The notes: a model not told the origin generated them from the letters alone. 64,000 bases of DNA from Anaerolineae bacterium (GCA_022820665.1 JAJEFB010000049.1:124001-188000); one strand, 5' to 3'. Counted from the first letter of the stretch, positions 50,851 through 59,213 are shown. Numbers and translations: made by a program.

Positions 50851-51771
50851 ATGTCCGCAGACGCGACAACACGACAACGCGCCATCGACAGAATCCGATC
50901 TGACGAGCGCTCGCCCATGGAGAACTTGCCTTATTGGGCGCGGGCGACCAATCCCATTGTGCGGCGTCATTTGGGTCTATACTGGCGCACCTTGCCGCCG
51001 GAATTCGAGCCTATCTTCTATACCTGCGGTTTCTGGCTTGCCGCGCTGTTGCTGGGCATCTTCTTTCCATTCATCACGGACCTGGCGACCACAGTGATTG
51101 TGGTTTCCGTGCTGGTCATCCCGGTGGGCATGATCTTTTACCTGCGCGCGCTCTTTTCCGTAGCTGCCAATTCGGCCTCGGCCATGGCCGACGAAATTCG
51201 CAACAACACCATGCAGCTATTGATGTCGACGCCGATGTCGCTGGATCAGATTTTCCTGGGCAAGGTGGCCGCTTCACTCTGGCGCAAGATGGACGATCTG
51301 ATCTTGATCGTGCAAGGCGCGGCGATATTCGGTCCCCCACTGATCATCATGCATTACGCCGGCTTGTTCCCCTTGCGCGAATCGGGACCGGTCACGTATT
51401 TGCTGATCATCGCCATGACGCTGGTGTCCATGTTGCGGCTGGTGCTGGAACCCTTGATGTTCGGCATGGTCGGCGTGGGCATTGGGGCATTTGTGCCCTT
51501 CCGCAGCATCGCCATGACCTCGTCGGTAGCTTTTGTCGCCTTTTATTTCCTGCTGATGATCATGCTGCAGCAATTGAATGTCGACTTCCTGGCCGCGGCG
51601 CTGGACGCGGCAAAGGGCGCGACGGAGTTGACGCTTGATGTCGCGAATCTGCGGCTGGCGCTGGCGGTGGGTTCAACCGTGCTGGTGGAGTTGCTGCTGC
51701 CGGTGTTGGTGCCGTTTTCGCTGATTCGGCTGGTGATCGGCTTGCTCACGCGGCAGATGCGGGAGGGTTAG
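50851..51771 (+). CDS. Membrane protein, ABC-2-like permease of unknown function
   Basis: The 306-residue protein has a hydrophilic N-terminus and about six membrane spans grouped as 60-80, 85-105, 170-190, 195-240 and 270-300. The cytoplasmic segment SASAMADEIRNNTMQLLMSTPMSLDQIFLGKV resembles the coupling region of ABC-2 permeases (ExRxxxTLEQLLSTPVS-like). No ATPase gene is adjacent. The frame is open to 50725 inside the Uma2 gene, but the ATG at 50851 begins the sensible product. Function is not known; it may use an ATPase encoded elsewhere. Confidence 0.68.
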   Translation: MSADATTRQRAIDRIRSDERSPMENLPYWARATNPIVRRHLGLYWRTLPPEFEPIFYTCGFWLAALLLGIFFPFITDLATTVIVVSVLVIPVGMIFYLRALFSVAANSASAMADEIRNNTMQLLMSTPMSLDQIFLGKVAASLWRKMDDLILIVQGAAIFGPPLIIMHYAGLFPLRESGPVTYLLIIAMTLVSMLRLVLEPLMFGMVGVGIGAFVPFRSIAMTSSVAFVAFYFLLMIMLQQLNVDFLAAALDAAKGATELTLDVANLRLALAVGSTVLVELLLPVLVPFSLIRLVIGLLTRQMREG

Positions 51772-51822
51772 TCGCGATCGATGGAGCGCCAAAGTTTTCG
51801 CCATAGCTGAGTGATACGGGAT

Positions 51823-52740
51823 TCACCTCAGCCACACAGGATTCGTCCAGGCTCGCCCGCCGTATTCATCCCGCACCGTCACCCGAAGCCAGCGTGAATC
51901 CACATTGCTCAAGTCGAACTCGGCGCCTCCCAGCACCCCGCCGCTGACCTGCAGCGCGCCCGCCTGCTCACTCGTGATCAGGACTTGCCTCGCTGGCGAG
52001 CACTCAACCACCAGCTTGTCGCTCGCTCGAATTTCGACATGATGCAACTGTGGTCCCGCGCTCGCGTAGTAGTGCCCGGCTTTGAGCGCCCGCAGCAAGG
52101 CCTCGGGCGTGAGGGCTTCGGCCTTGACATGAACCCATCCGCACATGAAATCGTCAATTCCCCCTCCTGCGTGGACGTCATCAACGGCGATGGCGCCGAC
52201 CCGATGTCCGCGATGCAGAAGCATGTCAATGAAATGCCAACTCGTGCCTCGGTCGCTCTTCACATCGCCAGCCCCGTTGTAACACTCGACCGCGTCCGCC
52301 GCGCCCAGCGTTTCAAAGTCCGCTACAGTCTGGGCGTACCAATTGGGATGCGTCGCCGCCACGAAAGCGCCGGCTTCATGCGCCCGCGCCACGACGCTGG
52401 CGCCGCTGTCGCCCGGACGATGCGTTTCGAAGTCCAGCGGCAGCCCAAGCGCCAGCAGATGCCAGGGCGAGCCCGACTCGATCTGCCCTGGATGCAATTC
52501 GGCGCCTATCAGCGTGGTGAAATCGTCGCTGCGCAACCGCCGTGTATCCGTGATCGTATAGCCATGCTGTTCGGTACAGTGGTCGGTGATGGCGACGAAG
52601 TCATAGCCGTTTTGACGGTATTGCCGAACGTACTCAGCCGGGCTCCAGGCGCCATCGGATTCGGTCGAGTGCCCGTGCAGGTTACCGCGGTAAAAGCGCC
52701 CGCGCTGCGCGAAGGGCAGGCAATCAGCAGTGAAGTTCAC
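51823..52740 (-). CDS. CehA/McbA-like PHP-domain metallohydrolase
   Basis: The 305-residue protein has the PHP motif 1 GNLHGHSTESDG, motif 2 FVAITDHCTEQHG, GAELHPG, THPNWY and the final AVDDVHAGG, so the metal ligands of a trinuclear-type site are present. A small beta-sandwich follows (about 225-305). CehA/McbA-like enzymes hydrolyse carbamates and related esters, but most members are uncharacterised. It is downstream of the CUT1 permease genes on the same strand, separated by 450 bp that contain a strong hairpin, so it is probably transcribed separately. Confidence 0.82.
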   Translation of the reverse strand: MNFTADCLPFAQRGRFYRGNLHGHSTESDGAWSPAEYVRQYRQNGYDFVAITDHCTEQHGYTITDTRRLRSDDFTTLIGAELHPGQIESGSPWHLLALGLPLDFETHRPGDSGASVVARAHEAGAFVAATHPNWYAQTVADFETLGAADAVECYNGAGDVKSDRGTSWHFIDMLLHRGHRVGAIAVDDVHAGGGIDDFMCGWVHVKAEALTPEALLRALKAGHYYASAGPQLHHVEIRASDKLVVECSPARQVLITSEQAGALQVSGGVLGGAEFDLSNVDSRWLRVTVRDEYGGRAWTNPVWLR

Positions 52741-53194
52741 TCGCTGTCACTCCGTTCCATAACGGCGGATTCTAATGCGCCCAGAGCGCAAGCTGTCCCG
52801 GGCGGTCTAACATTGCTCGGTTGATCGGCGCGTTTTCCGCGCCCGCCTATACCTTGTCGTCTGTCGCTTAGGTATTGTTTCGTATCGTGACAGCTTGTAA
52901 TCCCTACCCGGGTACTCTAGCGCATGCTCCTCGCCCCTGCAAAGATCGGCGGAAGAATGAAGGTCAAGCGAATCTGGCGCGCCTGACCTTCATTCTTCCA
53001 TACCCCCAAATAACCAGACGATCCGATATATCATGGATTGCGCTTAAGGGCTGCTTCACAGCTCAAGGCAGCGCCACGCGCCCGTCGGCCGTCCAATTAT
53101 GCAGTGTAATAGCGAATCCGCCAGACCCGGGAGAAAGTAGGCGTCGCGTAGGTGAAGGCGTCCGTTTGCGCCGCGAGAAGGCAGAAAGCGCAGC
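52741..53194. other. 450-bp gap between the CUT1 operon and the PHP gene
   Basis: No gene is visible. The main feature is a 16-bp perfect inverted repeat (52951-52999). The right part, next to the permease stop, is GC-rich and shows nothing I can assign. Confidence 0.5.
52951..52999. other. Perfect 16-bp inverted repeat
   Basis: GGAAGAATGAAGGTCA (52951-52966) and its exact reverse complement (52984-52999) enclose a 17-nt loop. No T-run flanks it on either strand, so a terminator or a processed RNA structure are both possible. Confidence 0.6.
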
Positions 53195-54058
53195 TTAGCC
53201 CTTCACCGCGCCCAGCGTCAAGCCGCGGATGAAGTAGCGCTGGAGAAAGATGAAGATGAAGAGCGTCGGCAGCGAGCCGATCAATGAGGCCGCTGCTTGC
53301 CCGCCCCAATCGACGGTATATTGCCCGGTCAAGTTGAGGATGCCGACCATGATGGTGCGGCTGTCGGCTTTTTGCGTCAGGATGAAGGGCCAGAGGAAAT
53401 CGTTCCAGATCCAAGTGAATTGCAGGGTGGCCAGCACCGCCAGCGCCGGCAGCGTTAATGGCAGCATGATGCGGAAGAAAATCTTGTATTCGTTGGCGCC
53501 GTCGATCAGCGCCGCTTCGCGCAGGGCGTTGGGCACGACCTGGAAGAAGTTGCGCATGACCAGAGTGCAAATGGGGATGCCAAAAGCGGTATGAATGATG
53601 ATGACAGCCCAAAGGGTATCGTAAAGACCGATGTCATTCATCAGGCGGAAGACCGGGATCAGAGCGATCTGCGGCGGCAGGAACATGCCCGCCACGATAA
53701 AGATAAATAGCAGGGCATCGCCCCGGAAGCTGTATTTGCCCAGTCCATAACCCGCCAGTGTGCCCAGCGCGATGGAAAATATGGAAGCGGGGATCGTCAA
53801 CAGGAGCGAATTACCCAGGTACAAACCGAGATTGCCTTGTTCCGGATCCATAACCCGCGCGAAATTTTCGCCCGCCAGGTTGGTCGGCGGCGTCCAGTAT
53901 CCGCCGGCCGAGACCTCCGCCTGCGACTTAAATGCGGTGACAATAGCGCCATAGACCGGGGTCATGAAAAGGATCAGCAGGATCGTCAGCGCGAAGTAGA
54001 GCAGGGCATATCCCAGCAGCCGAGGCCAGTTCATGGGCTTCTTCCGCGTGTCAGTCAT
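53195..54058 (-). CDS. CUT1-type sugar ABC transporter permease (MalG-like)
   Basis: The 287-residue protein has six membrane spans and the ATPase-contact EAA loop EAALIDGANEYKIFFRIMLPL. The C-terminus RYFIRGLTLGAVKG is typical for MalG-type subunits. It overlaps the MalF-like gene by 8 bp and completes the heterodimeric channel. No ATPase gene is in the operon, so a shared MsiK/MalK-like ATPase encoded elsewhere must be used. The order binding protein, MalF, MalG is standard. Confidence 0.9.
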   Translation of the reverse strand: MTDTRKKPMNWPRLLGYALLYFALTILLILFMTPVYGAIVTAFKSQAEVSAGGYWTPPTNLAGENFARVMDPEQGNLGLYLGNSLLLTIPASIFSIALGTLAGYGLGKYSFRGDALLFIFIVAGMFLPPQIALIPVFRLMNDIGLYDTLWAVIIIHTAFGIPICTLVMRNFFQVVPNALREAALIDGANEYKIFFRIMLPLTLPALAVLATLQFTWIWNDFLWPFILTQKADSRTIMVGILNLTGQYTVDWGGQAAASLIGSLPTLFIFIFLQRYFIRGLTLGAVKG

Positions 54059-54935
54059 AGAGTTCCTCCGCTTTGGAGGTTTGACGGAAATAAAGCGCGA
54101 TGATCACCAGCGTCATGATAAAGAGCACGACGGCGGCGGAGCTGCCGTAACCCATCTTATACTTGCTGAATGATTCTTTATACATGAAGACCGCAAGCGT
54201 ATCGGAGCGGTTGAAAGGACCGCCTTTAGTCATGACCCAGATGACTTCAAAGCTTTTCAGAGCGTTGATTGCCGTCAGCGCCAAGACAACGACAGTTGCT
54301 GGACGCAGCATGGGGATGATGACTTTGCGCAGGGTCTGCCAATAATTGGCGCCATCGACCTTTGCCGCTTCGATCAGGGGCGTTGGCACCGAGGTTAAGC
54401 CGGCCAGGAAGATGACCATAGTCAAGCCGGTTTGCTGCCAAGCCCAGGCGACGAAGACAGCATAGAGCGCGGTATACGGGTTCGCCAGCCAGGCGACGGC
54501 GAGATCTTCGAGTCCGATGGCGCGCAGGACGATATTCACGATGCCCAGACTGGGATTGTAAAGCCAGACCCAGATGATGCCGATGATGATCGGCGACAGG
54601 CAGATGGGCAGGTAAAAGAGCGATTTGTAGACTGTGTTGAGGCGGCTTTTGCCCTGCAACGCAAGCGCTAGAGCCAAGCCAAGCAGGGTCGGTACGGTCA
54701 TCGCCAGCACCAGCCAGATCGCCGTATTCTTGATGGCGTTGCTGAAGAGGCGGTCGGTGAATATCTTTTCAAAATTGCTAAGACCGACGAAATTGAATTC
54801 TACGCTGTACCCGCCCCAATCGGTAAAGGAATAGTAGAGGGAGTTCAGCGTGGGCAGGATGACAAAAACGAAGTAAACGAGCAAGGGGAAGAGCAAGAAA
54901 CTCGCAGGTATGATCCATCCATGACGCCGTTGCAT
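54051..54935 (-). CDS. CUT1-type sugar ABC transporter permease (MalF-like)
   Basis: The 294-residue protein has six membrane spans and the EAA loop EAAKVDGANYWQTLRKVIIPM. It lacks the large periplasmic loop of E. coli MalF, as in most oligosaccharide systems of this class. It pairs with the MalG-like subunit, whose gene overlaps its end by 8 bp. It is 159 bp downstream of the binding-protein gene, and two stem-loops lie in that gap. The transported sugar is unknown. Confidence 0.9.
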   Translation of the reverse strand: MQRRHGWIIPASFLLFPLLVYFVFVILPTLNSLYYSFTDWGGYSVEFNFVGLSNFEKIFTDRLFSNAIKNTAIWLVLAMTVPTLLGLALALALQGKSRLNTVYKSLFYLPICLSPIIIGIIWVWLYNPSLGIVNIVLRAIGLEDLAVAWLANPYTALYAVFVAWAWQQTGLTMVIFLAGLTSVPTPLIEAAKVDGANYWQTLRKVIIPMLRPATVVVLALTAINALKSFEVIWVMTKGGPFNRSDTLAVFMYKESFSKYKMGYGSSAAVVLFIMTLVIIALYFRQTSKAEELYD

Positions 54936-55004
54936 GGCACTTCCACGCGCTTCGCAGACACCAAAAAGAGGGGACCTGCCCCCGAAAACAATTGGACTTG
55001 TAGA

Positions 55005-55072
55005 GGCGGCTCATTGAGCCGCCCGGTTTTGAAATTGGAACATTGGCTTTAGCCAAGGGCTAAAGCCAATGT
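55005..55072 (-). other. Two stem-loops between binding-protein and permease genes
   Basis: GGCGGCTCA and TGAGCCGCC are inverted around one base (55005-55023), and a perfect 15-bp stem with an AAG loop follows (55040-55072). They probably set the ratio of binding protein to permease by partial termination or mRNA protection. Confidence 0.55.
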
Positions 55073-55094
55073 CCGTTGCCATGAACGACGTTAC

Positions 55095-56375
55095 TTAGCC
55101 GCCCATTGCTGCTGCAAATTCAGCGGCGGCGGCTTCCTGCACCCGCCCCAGCATGGCTTCGTAATCGCCTGGGTTCGCCATAAATTCCTGGAAGGAGTCC
55201 AGGCCGATTTGGGCAACGGCGGGCAGGGTCGCCAAGTCGTAATTGAAAGCGAATGCGGGGTCGGCAGCGATCTCGGCAGCGATGCGGGCGACCACATCAT
55301 TGTAGTTGCTGGTGTCCACCGCAAGGCTCGGCGCCAGGTTGCCGGCGCCCAAGGCGAACTTCAATTGGATCTCCGGATCGGTCAGATGTACCAGGAATGC
55401 TTTGGCGGCGTCGGGATTGGCGGCGCCGGCCGAGACGACAAAGGTATCGATCGGACCGAGTGACGCGCGTGGCACATCCTCGTCAATGGTGGGGAAGGAG
55501 AAGTAATCAAAGTCTTCACCAGCCACCATATCATTGCCGGCGTAGAGACCGCCGATCCAGGTGCCCATGAGGGTCATGGCGGCTTCACCGTTGGCGACTT
55601 GGTTGGCGGCTTCATCCCAGTCGTAGGCGTTGGCGTCCGGGACAAAATAACCAGCGTCCACCAATTCTTTCCACAAGCTGTAAGCGCGGAGGACTTCTGG
55701 GTCGGTATAGGAGGCGTTTCCGCTCATCAATTCGTTGCGATAGTCGTTGCCAGCGCTGCGCAGCAAGATCATATCAAACCAAAATTGCCCGGGCCAGCGA
55801 TTGATTGAACCCAAGGCAAAAGCGGGAATGTCCGCCATCTTGAACTGCTCGGCGACGTCGACCAGCTCGTCCCAGGTGGTCGGGACCATGGCGCCGACCT
55901 CTTCAAAGAGCGCCGTGTTATAAAACATGCCAACCCAATGCAAGGTCAGAGGAACCGCGTAAATGTCACCGTTGTAGGTCAGTGCGTTGTCGATGATCGC
56001 TTGCGGGAATTGTGAACCGAGGTCGTTGCCTTCCCAGATGTCGTTTATGGGCTGCAGGCGCTCGCCATCGACGATGGATTGGATGAGCGCGCCTGCCCAG
56101 TAGCTGAAGGTATCGGGCGGGTTGTTGCCAGCCAGTTGCACCAGGATTGATGTTTTGAATTGTTCGTGATCGACCGGGCTGGCCGCGTGCATCAAGCCGG
56201 GATTGGCGGCGATAAAGCCATCAACGATTTCATCAATGTATTCGCCACCAAAGCCGCCGAAGTAGTGGGAAACGGTGAAGTCTCCCATCAGGTCATCTTG
56301 CGCCAGGGCGGGTGTGACCAGCAGCGCCGTCACAAAAACCAAGAGCAAAGCTGTAATCAAGCGTTTGTTCAACAT
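55095..56375 (-). CDS. CUT1-type sugar ABC transporter substrate-binding protein
   Basis: The 426-residue precursor has a cleavable signal (about 1-25, ending ALAQ) and the cluster-D binding-protein fold (FKTSILVQLAGNNPPDTFSYWAG, WDELVDVAEQFK, GEAAMTLMGTWIGG, ASLGPIDTFVVSAGAANPDAAKAFL). No lipobox is present, so it is probably a free exported protein or held by another means. It begins the leftward transporter operon. The ATG has GGAG 9 nt upstream. Its leader holds an 8-codon ORF with an excellent ribosome site (56406-56432). Transcription probably starts near 56503 inside an operator. Confidence 0.9.
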   Translation of the reverse strand: MLNKRLITALLLVFVTALLVTPALAQDDLMGDFTVSHYFGGFGGEYIDEIVDGFIAANPGLMHAASPVDHEQFKTSILVQLAGNNPPDTFSYWAGALIQSIVDGERLQPINDIWEGNDLGSQFPQAIIDNALTYNGDIYAVPLTLHWVGMFYNTALFEEVGAMVPTTWDELVDVAEQFKMADIPAFALGSINRWPGQFWFDMILLRSAGNDYRNELMSGNASYTDPEVLRAYSLWKELVDAGYFVPDANAYDWDEAANQVANGEAAMTLMGTWIGGLYAGNDMVAGEDFDYFSFPTIDEDVPRASLGPIDTFVVSAGAANPDAAKAFLVHLTDPEIQLKFALGAGNLAPSLAVDTSNYNDVVARIAAEIAADPAFAFNYDLATLPAVAQIGLDSFQEFMANPGDYEAMLGRVQEAAAAEFAAAMGG

Positions 56376-56405
56376 ATCCTGTTCTCCGTATGCTTACTGT
56401 TTAGA

Positions 56406-56432
56406 TCAGGCCGGTCGGAACGGATTTCCCAT
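56406..56432 (-). CDS. Eight-codon leader peptide ORF upstream of the binding-protein gene
   Basis: ATG at 56432 is preceded by AGGAGGTGA at 5 nt spacing, the best ribosome site in this region. It encodes MGNPFRPA and stops at TGA, 30 nt before the binding-protein ATG. It lies inside the predicted leader of the operon. It may couple translation or act as an attenuator; it may also be chance. Confidence 0.45.
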   Translation of the reverse strand: MGNPFRPA

Positions 56433-56493
56433 CGTCACCTCCTAAGAATAATACGCAATTTTGCCCGCAAATGGCAAATGTGACTGGACAATT

Positions 56494-56507
56494 GCAACCG
56501 TTGTTGC
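56494..56507. promoter_or_regulatory. IclR-type operator 1
   Basis: GCAAC-N4-GTTGC overlaps the predicted start point of the leftward transporter promoter and the -35 box of the rightward iclR promoter. Confidence 0.6.
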
Positions 56508-56532
56508 TAAAAATACAACAGTGTTTTATAAT
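56504..56532 (+). promoter_or_regulatory. Promoter of the iclR gene
   Basis: TTGCTA (56504-56509) and the perfect TATAAT (56527-56532) are 17 bp apart, giving a start near 56539, about 80 nt before the iclR ATG. Confidence 0.65.
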
Positions 56533-56538
56533 TGTCAA
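56510..56538 (-). promoter_or_regulatory. Promoter of the CUT1 transporter operon
   Basis: On the minus strand TTGACA (56538-56533) and TATTTT (56515-56510) are 17 bp apart. It lies over the divergent iclR promoter, so the two probably cannot be used at the same time. Confidence 0.65.
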
Positions 56539-56564
56539 CTAATGAGAGACAAATTTGGACATGC

Positions 56565-56599
56565 GCAACGTTTGTTGCATATTATGCAACTTTAGTTGC
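56565..56599. promoter_or_regulatory. IclR-type operator pair 2-3
   Basis: GCAAC-N4-GTTGC occurs at 56565-56578 and 56586-56599, centred 21 bp apart. The inner halves form the perfect 17-bp palindrome GTTGCATATTATGCAAC (56574-56590). The pair is downstream of the iclR start point and would suit autorepression. Confidence 0.65.
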
Positions 56600-56618
56600 A
56601 GTTATTGAGATAGCGTAC

Positions 56619-57368
56619 ATGGCAGAGATTCAATCGCTGGCGAAGGGCTTGAAAATCCTGAACTTGCTGGAGCATTCGCGCAACGGCATGGGCACGACCG
56701 AGGTCGCCACGCAACTCGAGATCGACAAGAGCAGCGCGTCGCGTCTCTTGCATACGCTGGCGAAATACGGCTTCGTCGAACAAGATCAGCTCACCGCGCG
56801 CTATTTGCTCGGACCTCAGTTGGTCACGCTGGGACAGCATTTGTTAAACCGCATTACCTTGAGAGACCACGCGCGTCCCTACCTGCACGAATTGGTGGAC
56901 AAGACCGGCGAATGCGCGCATCTGGCGATTCTGGCGCAGCGGCAGGCGCTCTATATCGACCAGGTGGAGTCAACGGCGGCATTGCGCGTGGAATCGGAGA
57001 TTGGTACGCTCTCGCCCTTGTATTGCACGGCGCTGGGGAAAATCCTGCTGGCATTCGGCGACAGCCGCATCCCGGATGAGTTGACGCCCTTCACACACCG
57101 TACGGTCACCGATCGCTCGACCCTGGAGGCGCAGTTGGCGCAAACCAGCAAACGCGGATATGCCATTGACGATGAAGAATACAACTATGGCGTGCGCTGT
57201 GTGGCGGCGCCGGTCTACGACCACAAGAGCGCGCTCGTCGGCGCCATCGGCATCAGCGGACCGGCCGGGCGCGTCACGCTGGAAAGAATCGACGAATTTG
57301 GCTCGGTCGTCGTGAGCATCGCCGCGGCTTTGTCGGCTCGTTTGGGCTACGATTTCAATCTCAGGTGA
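56619..57368 (+). CDS. IclR family transcriptional regulator
   Basis: The 249-residue protein has the IclR winged helix (about 4-65: SLAKGLKILNLLEHSRNGMG, TEVATQLEIDKSSASRLLHTLAKYGFV) and the effector-binding domain (about 75-245: REHAR-type start, YIDQVESTAALRVES, TALGKILLAF, YAIDDEEYNYGVRCVAAPV, GAIGISGPAGR). The frame is open to 56532, but the ATG at 56619 begins the family sequence. It is divergent from the transporter operon, and its likely binding sites cover both promoters. The same half-sites recur before the aldehyde dehydrogenase gene. The effector is probably a sugar or sugar acid. Confidence 0.9.
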   Translation: MAEIQSLAKGLKILNLLEHSRNGMGTTEVATQLEIDKSSASRLLHTLAKYGFVEQDQLTARYLLGPQLVTLGQHLLNRITLRDHARPYLHELVDKTGECAHLAILAQRQALYIDQVESTAALRVESEIGTLSPLYCTALGKILLAFGDSRIPDELTPFTHRTVTDRSTLEAQLAQTSKRGYAIDDEEYNYGVRCVAAPVYDHKSALVGAIGISGPAGRVTLERIDEFGSVVVSIAAALSARLGYDFNLR

Positions 57369-57396
57369 GCAAATTATGAGAAGACCAGGATTGCTA

Positions 57397-57433
57397 TTGA
57401 CAATCTTTTCAACAATGTTGCATAATGAGCAAC
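57397..57433 (+). promoter_or_regulatory. Promoter and IclR-type operator before the aldehyde dehydrogenase
   Basis: TTGACA (57397-57402) and CATAAT (57421-57426) are 18 bp apart. GTTGC-N7-GCAAC (57417-57433) covers the -10 box and matches the palindrome at 56574-56590 at 14 of 17 positions. Confidence 0.6.
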
Positions 57434-57578
57434 TTGACGTAATACTTATTTAGATTTGCTGTGTGCAAGACCAATCGATGAATGTCCCTGATGACCAACG
57501 CGAACCGCTCCTCCATCAATGACGGAAGAAGTGGCTTGCGGGTCGCTGGCAAGGGACGCTGGTATGAACGGGGGGAAT

Positions 57579-57646
57579 GGCAATAGGCGAAGGGTTCCGG
57601 TGTCGGTTGACATGCGAGGACCCTTCGTCTATTGCCACATTTTTTA
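57579..57646 (+). terminator. Intrinsic terminator or attenuator in the aldehyde dehydrogenase leader
   Basis: GGCAATAGGCGAAGGGTTCC pairs almost perfectly with GGACCCTTCGTCTATTGCC (57618-57636), and ACA plus six T follow. It lies 112 bp before the ATG of the aldehyde dehydrogenase and after its predicted promoter. Confidence 0.7.
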
Positions 57647-57757
57647 ATAGATTGCGTCGCTCATGCGACGAGAAGACTTGTAATTTTTGTGAGCGCGACG
57701 GACTTTTTCGCCGCTTACGCGCCGAGCGGCTGACCATTGTTGGGTAGGAGCGACATC

Positions 57758-59191
57758 ATGCGGTTCAAGATGCTGATCGACGGCGAATGGATGGATGCTT
57801 CTGACGGCGCGACCTGGGCGGTGATCAATCCCGCTACGGAGAAGAAAGTGGCGGAGGTGCCATTTGGCGGCGCGAACGAGACTTCGCGCGCCATTTCCGC
57901 TGCGGAATCTGCGCTGCCTCGCTGGCAAGGCATGACCGCCTACGAGCGCGGTCGGATCTTGCGCGATATCGCCGACGCCATCCGCGCTCAAGCGGATCAG
58001 CTAGCGCCGATCATGACAGCGGAATGCGGCAAACCCCTGGGCGAGGCGAGGGGCGAATGGGGCGCCTGCGCCGATCTTTTTGACTGGTTCGCCGAGGAGG
58101 GCAAACGCGCCTACGGGCGCGCGATCCCCGCGAGCAAGCCGGGCAAGCGCCTGCTGTCGCTGCCGCAACCGCTGGGTGTGGTAGCGACTATCACTGCCTG
58201 GAACTTCCCGGCATATTTGCTGGCGCGCAAATGGGCCGGGGCATTGGCTGCCGGCTGCGCCATCGTAGGGCGACCCAGCGAGTTGACGCCGATGAGCGCA
58301 ATGGCGCTGGTGAATGTGATGGTCGAGGCGGGCTTGCCGAAGGGCGTCGTCAACCTGATCAATGGCGATCCGCAGGTCATGGGCGAAACGATCATGTCCG
58401 ATCCGCGCGTGCGCAAGGTCAGCTTCACCGGCTCGCAACGGGTAGGGCAGATCCTGATGCGTCAGGCTGCCCAGGGCATCAAGAAGCTGGGCATGGAATT
58501 AGGCGGCAGCGCGCCGGTGCTCCTCTTCGCCGATTGCGATATAGCCTGGGCGGCGCAGCAAGGCGTCATGGCGAAGTTCCGCAACAACGGACAAGTTTGC
58601 ATCTCGCCGACACGTTTCTATGTCGAGCAGCCGGCGCTGGAAGAATTTCTGGATTGCGTCCGCGTCGAGACCGAGAAACTGGTGGTCGGCAACGGCATGG
58701 ATGCCGGCGTGACCACCGGACCCATGGTCAGCCGCGCCGGGCGCGATAAAGTCGAAAGCTTCGTCAAGGACGCGCTGGAAAAGAAGGCTGCTCTGGTCAC
58801 AGGTGGCGGACGCCCGCCGATTGAACACGGTTATTTCTACCAACCGACGGTGTTGACTGATGTAACCGCGACCATGCAGCTCGGTTGCGATGAGGTCTTT
58901 GGACCGGCGATGGCGGTTAATACCTTTTCTACGGTAGACGAGGCGCTGCAAATGGCGAATGATACGCCTTACGGATTGGCGGGTTATGTGATGACCAAGG
59001 ATCTCTCGACGGCAACGCGCGTTTACGAGGGGCTGGAATTTGGCATCGTCGGCGTCAATGACATGGTGCCGGCCACCGCAGAGGCGCCCTTCGGCGGTAC
59101 CAAGACCAGCGGATTCGGTCGCGAGGCCGGGCAAGAGGGTCTCTACGAGTACATGGATCAGAAGTTCGTGTCCATTGGCCTGGATAGCTGA
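57758..59191 (+). CDS. NAD(P)-dependent aldehyde dehydrogenase
   Basis: The 477-residue protein has the ALDH superfamily motifs: AWNF with Asn149, the general-base MELGGSAP with Glu247, the nucleophile Cys281 in NNGQVCISP, and the C-terminal DEVFGPAM and FGGTKTSGFGRE. It is closest in appearance to succinate-semialdehyde or 2-oxoglutarate-semialdehyde dehydrogenases. The usual Lys of the cofactor motif (KPSE) is Arg172 (GRPSE), which may affect NADP binding. The ATG at 57758 has AGGAG 7 nt upstream; the frame opens earlier at a TTG. It probably oxidises an aldehyde from the sugar imported by the adjacent system. Confidence 0.9.
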   Translation: MRFKMLIDGEWMDASDGATWAVINPATEKKVAEVPFGGANETSRAISAAESALPRWQGMTAYERGRILRDIADAIRAQADQLAPIMTAECGKPLGEARGEWGACADLFDWFAEEGKRAYGRAIPASKPGKRLLSLPQPLGVVATITAWNFPAYLLARKWAGALAAGCAIVGRPSELTPMSAMALVNVMVEAGLPKGVVNLINGDPQVMGETIMSDPRVRKVSFTGSQRVGQILMRQAAQGIKKLGMELGGSAPVLLFADCDIAWAAQQGVMAKFRNNGQVCISPTRFYVEQPALEEFLDCVRVETEKLVVGNGMDAGVTTGPMVSRAGRDKVESFVKDALEKKAALVTGGGRPPIEHGYFYQPTVLTDVTATMQLGCDEVFGPAMAVNTFSTVDEALQMANDTPYGLAGYVMTKDLSTATRVYEGLEFGIVGVNDMVPATAEAPFGGTKTSGFGREAGQEGLYEYMDQKFVSIGLDS

Positions 59192-59213
59192 GGAGCCGCG
59201 GCAGGCTCAATCA

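Larger units (their letters stand above)
57369..57757. other. Control region between iclR and the aldehyde dehydrogenase gene
   Basis: No gene is visible in these 389 bp. It holds a promoter with an operator over its -10 box (57397-57433) and a strong terminator-like hairpin (57579-57646) inside the predicted leader. Confidence 0.6.

Noticed and set aside
57437..57578. Known riboswitch in the aldehyde dehydrogenase leader
   Set aside because: No conserved core of TPP, cobalamin, glycine, SAM or similar classes could be recognised by eye.
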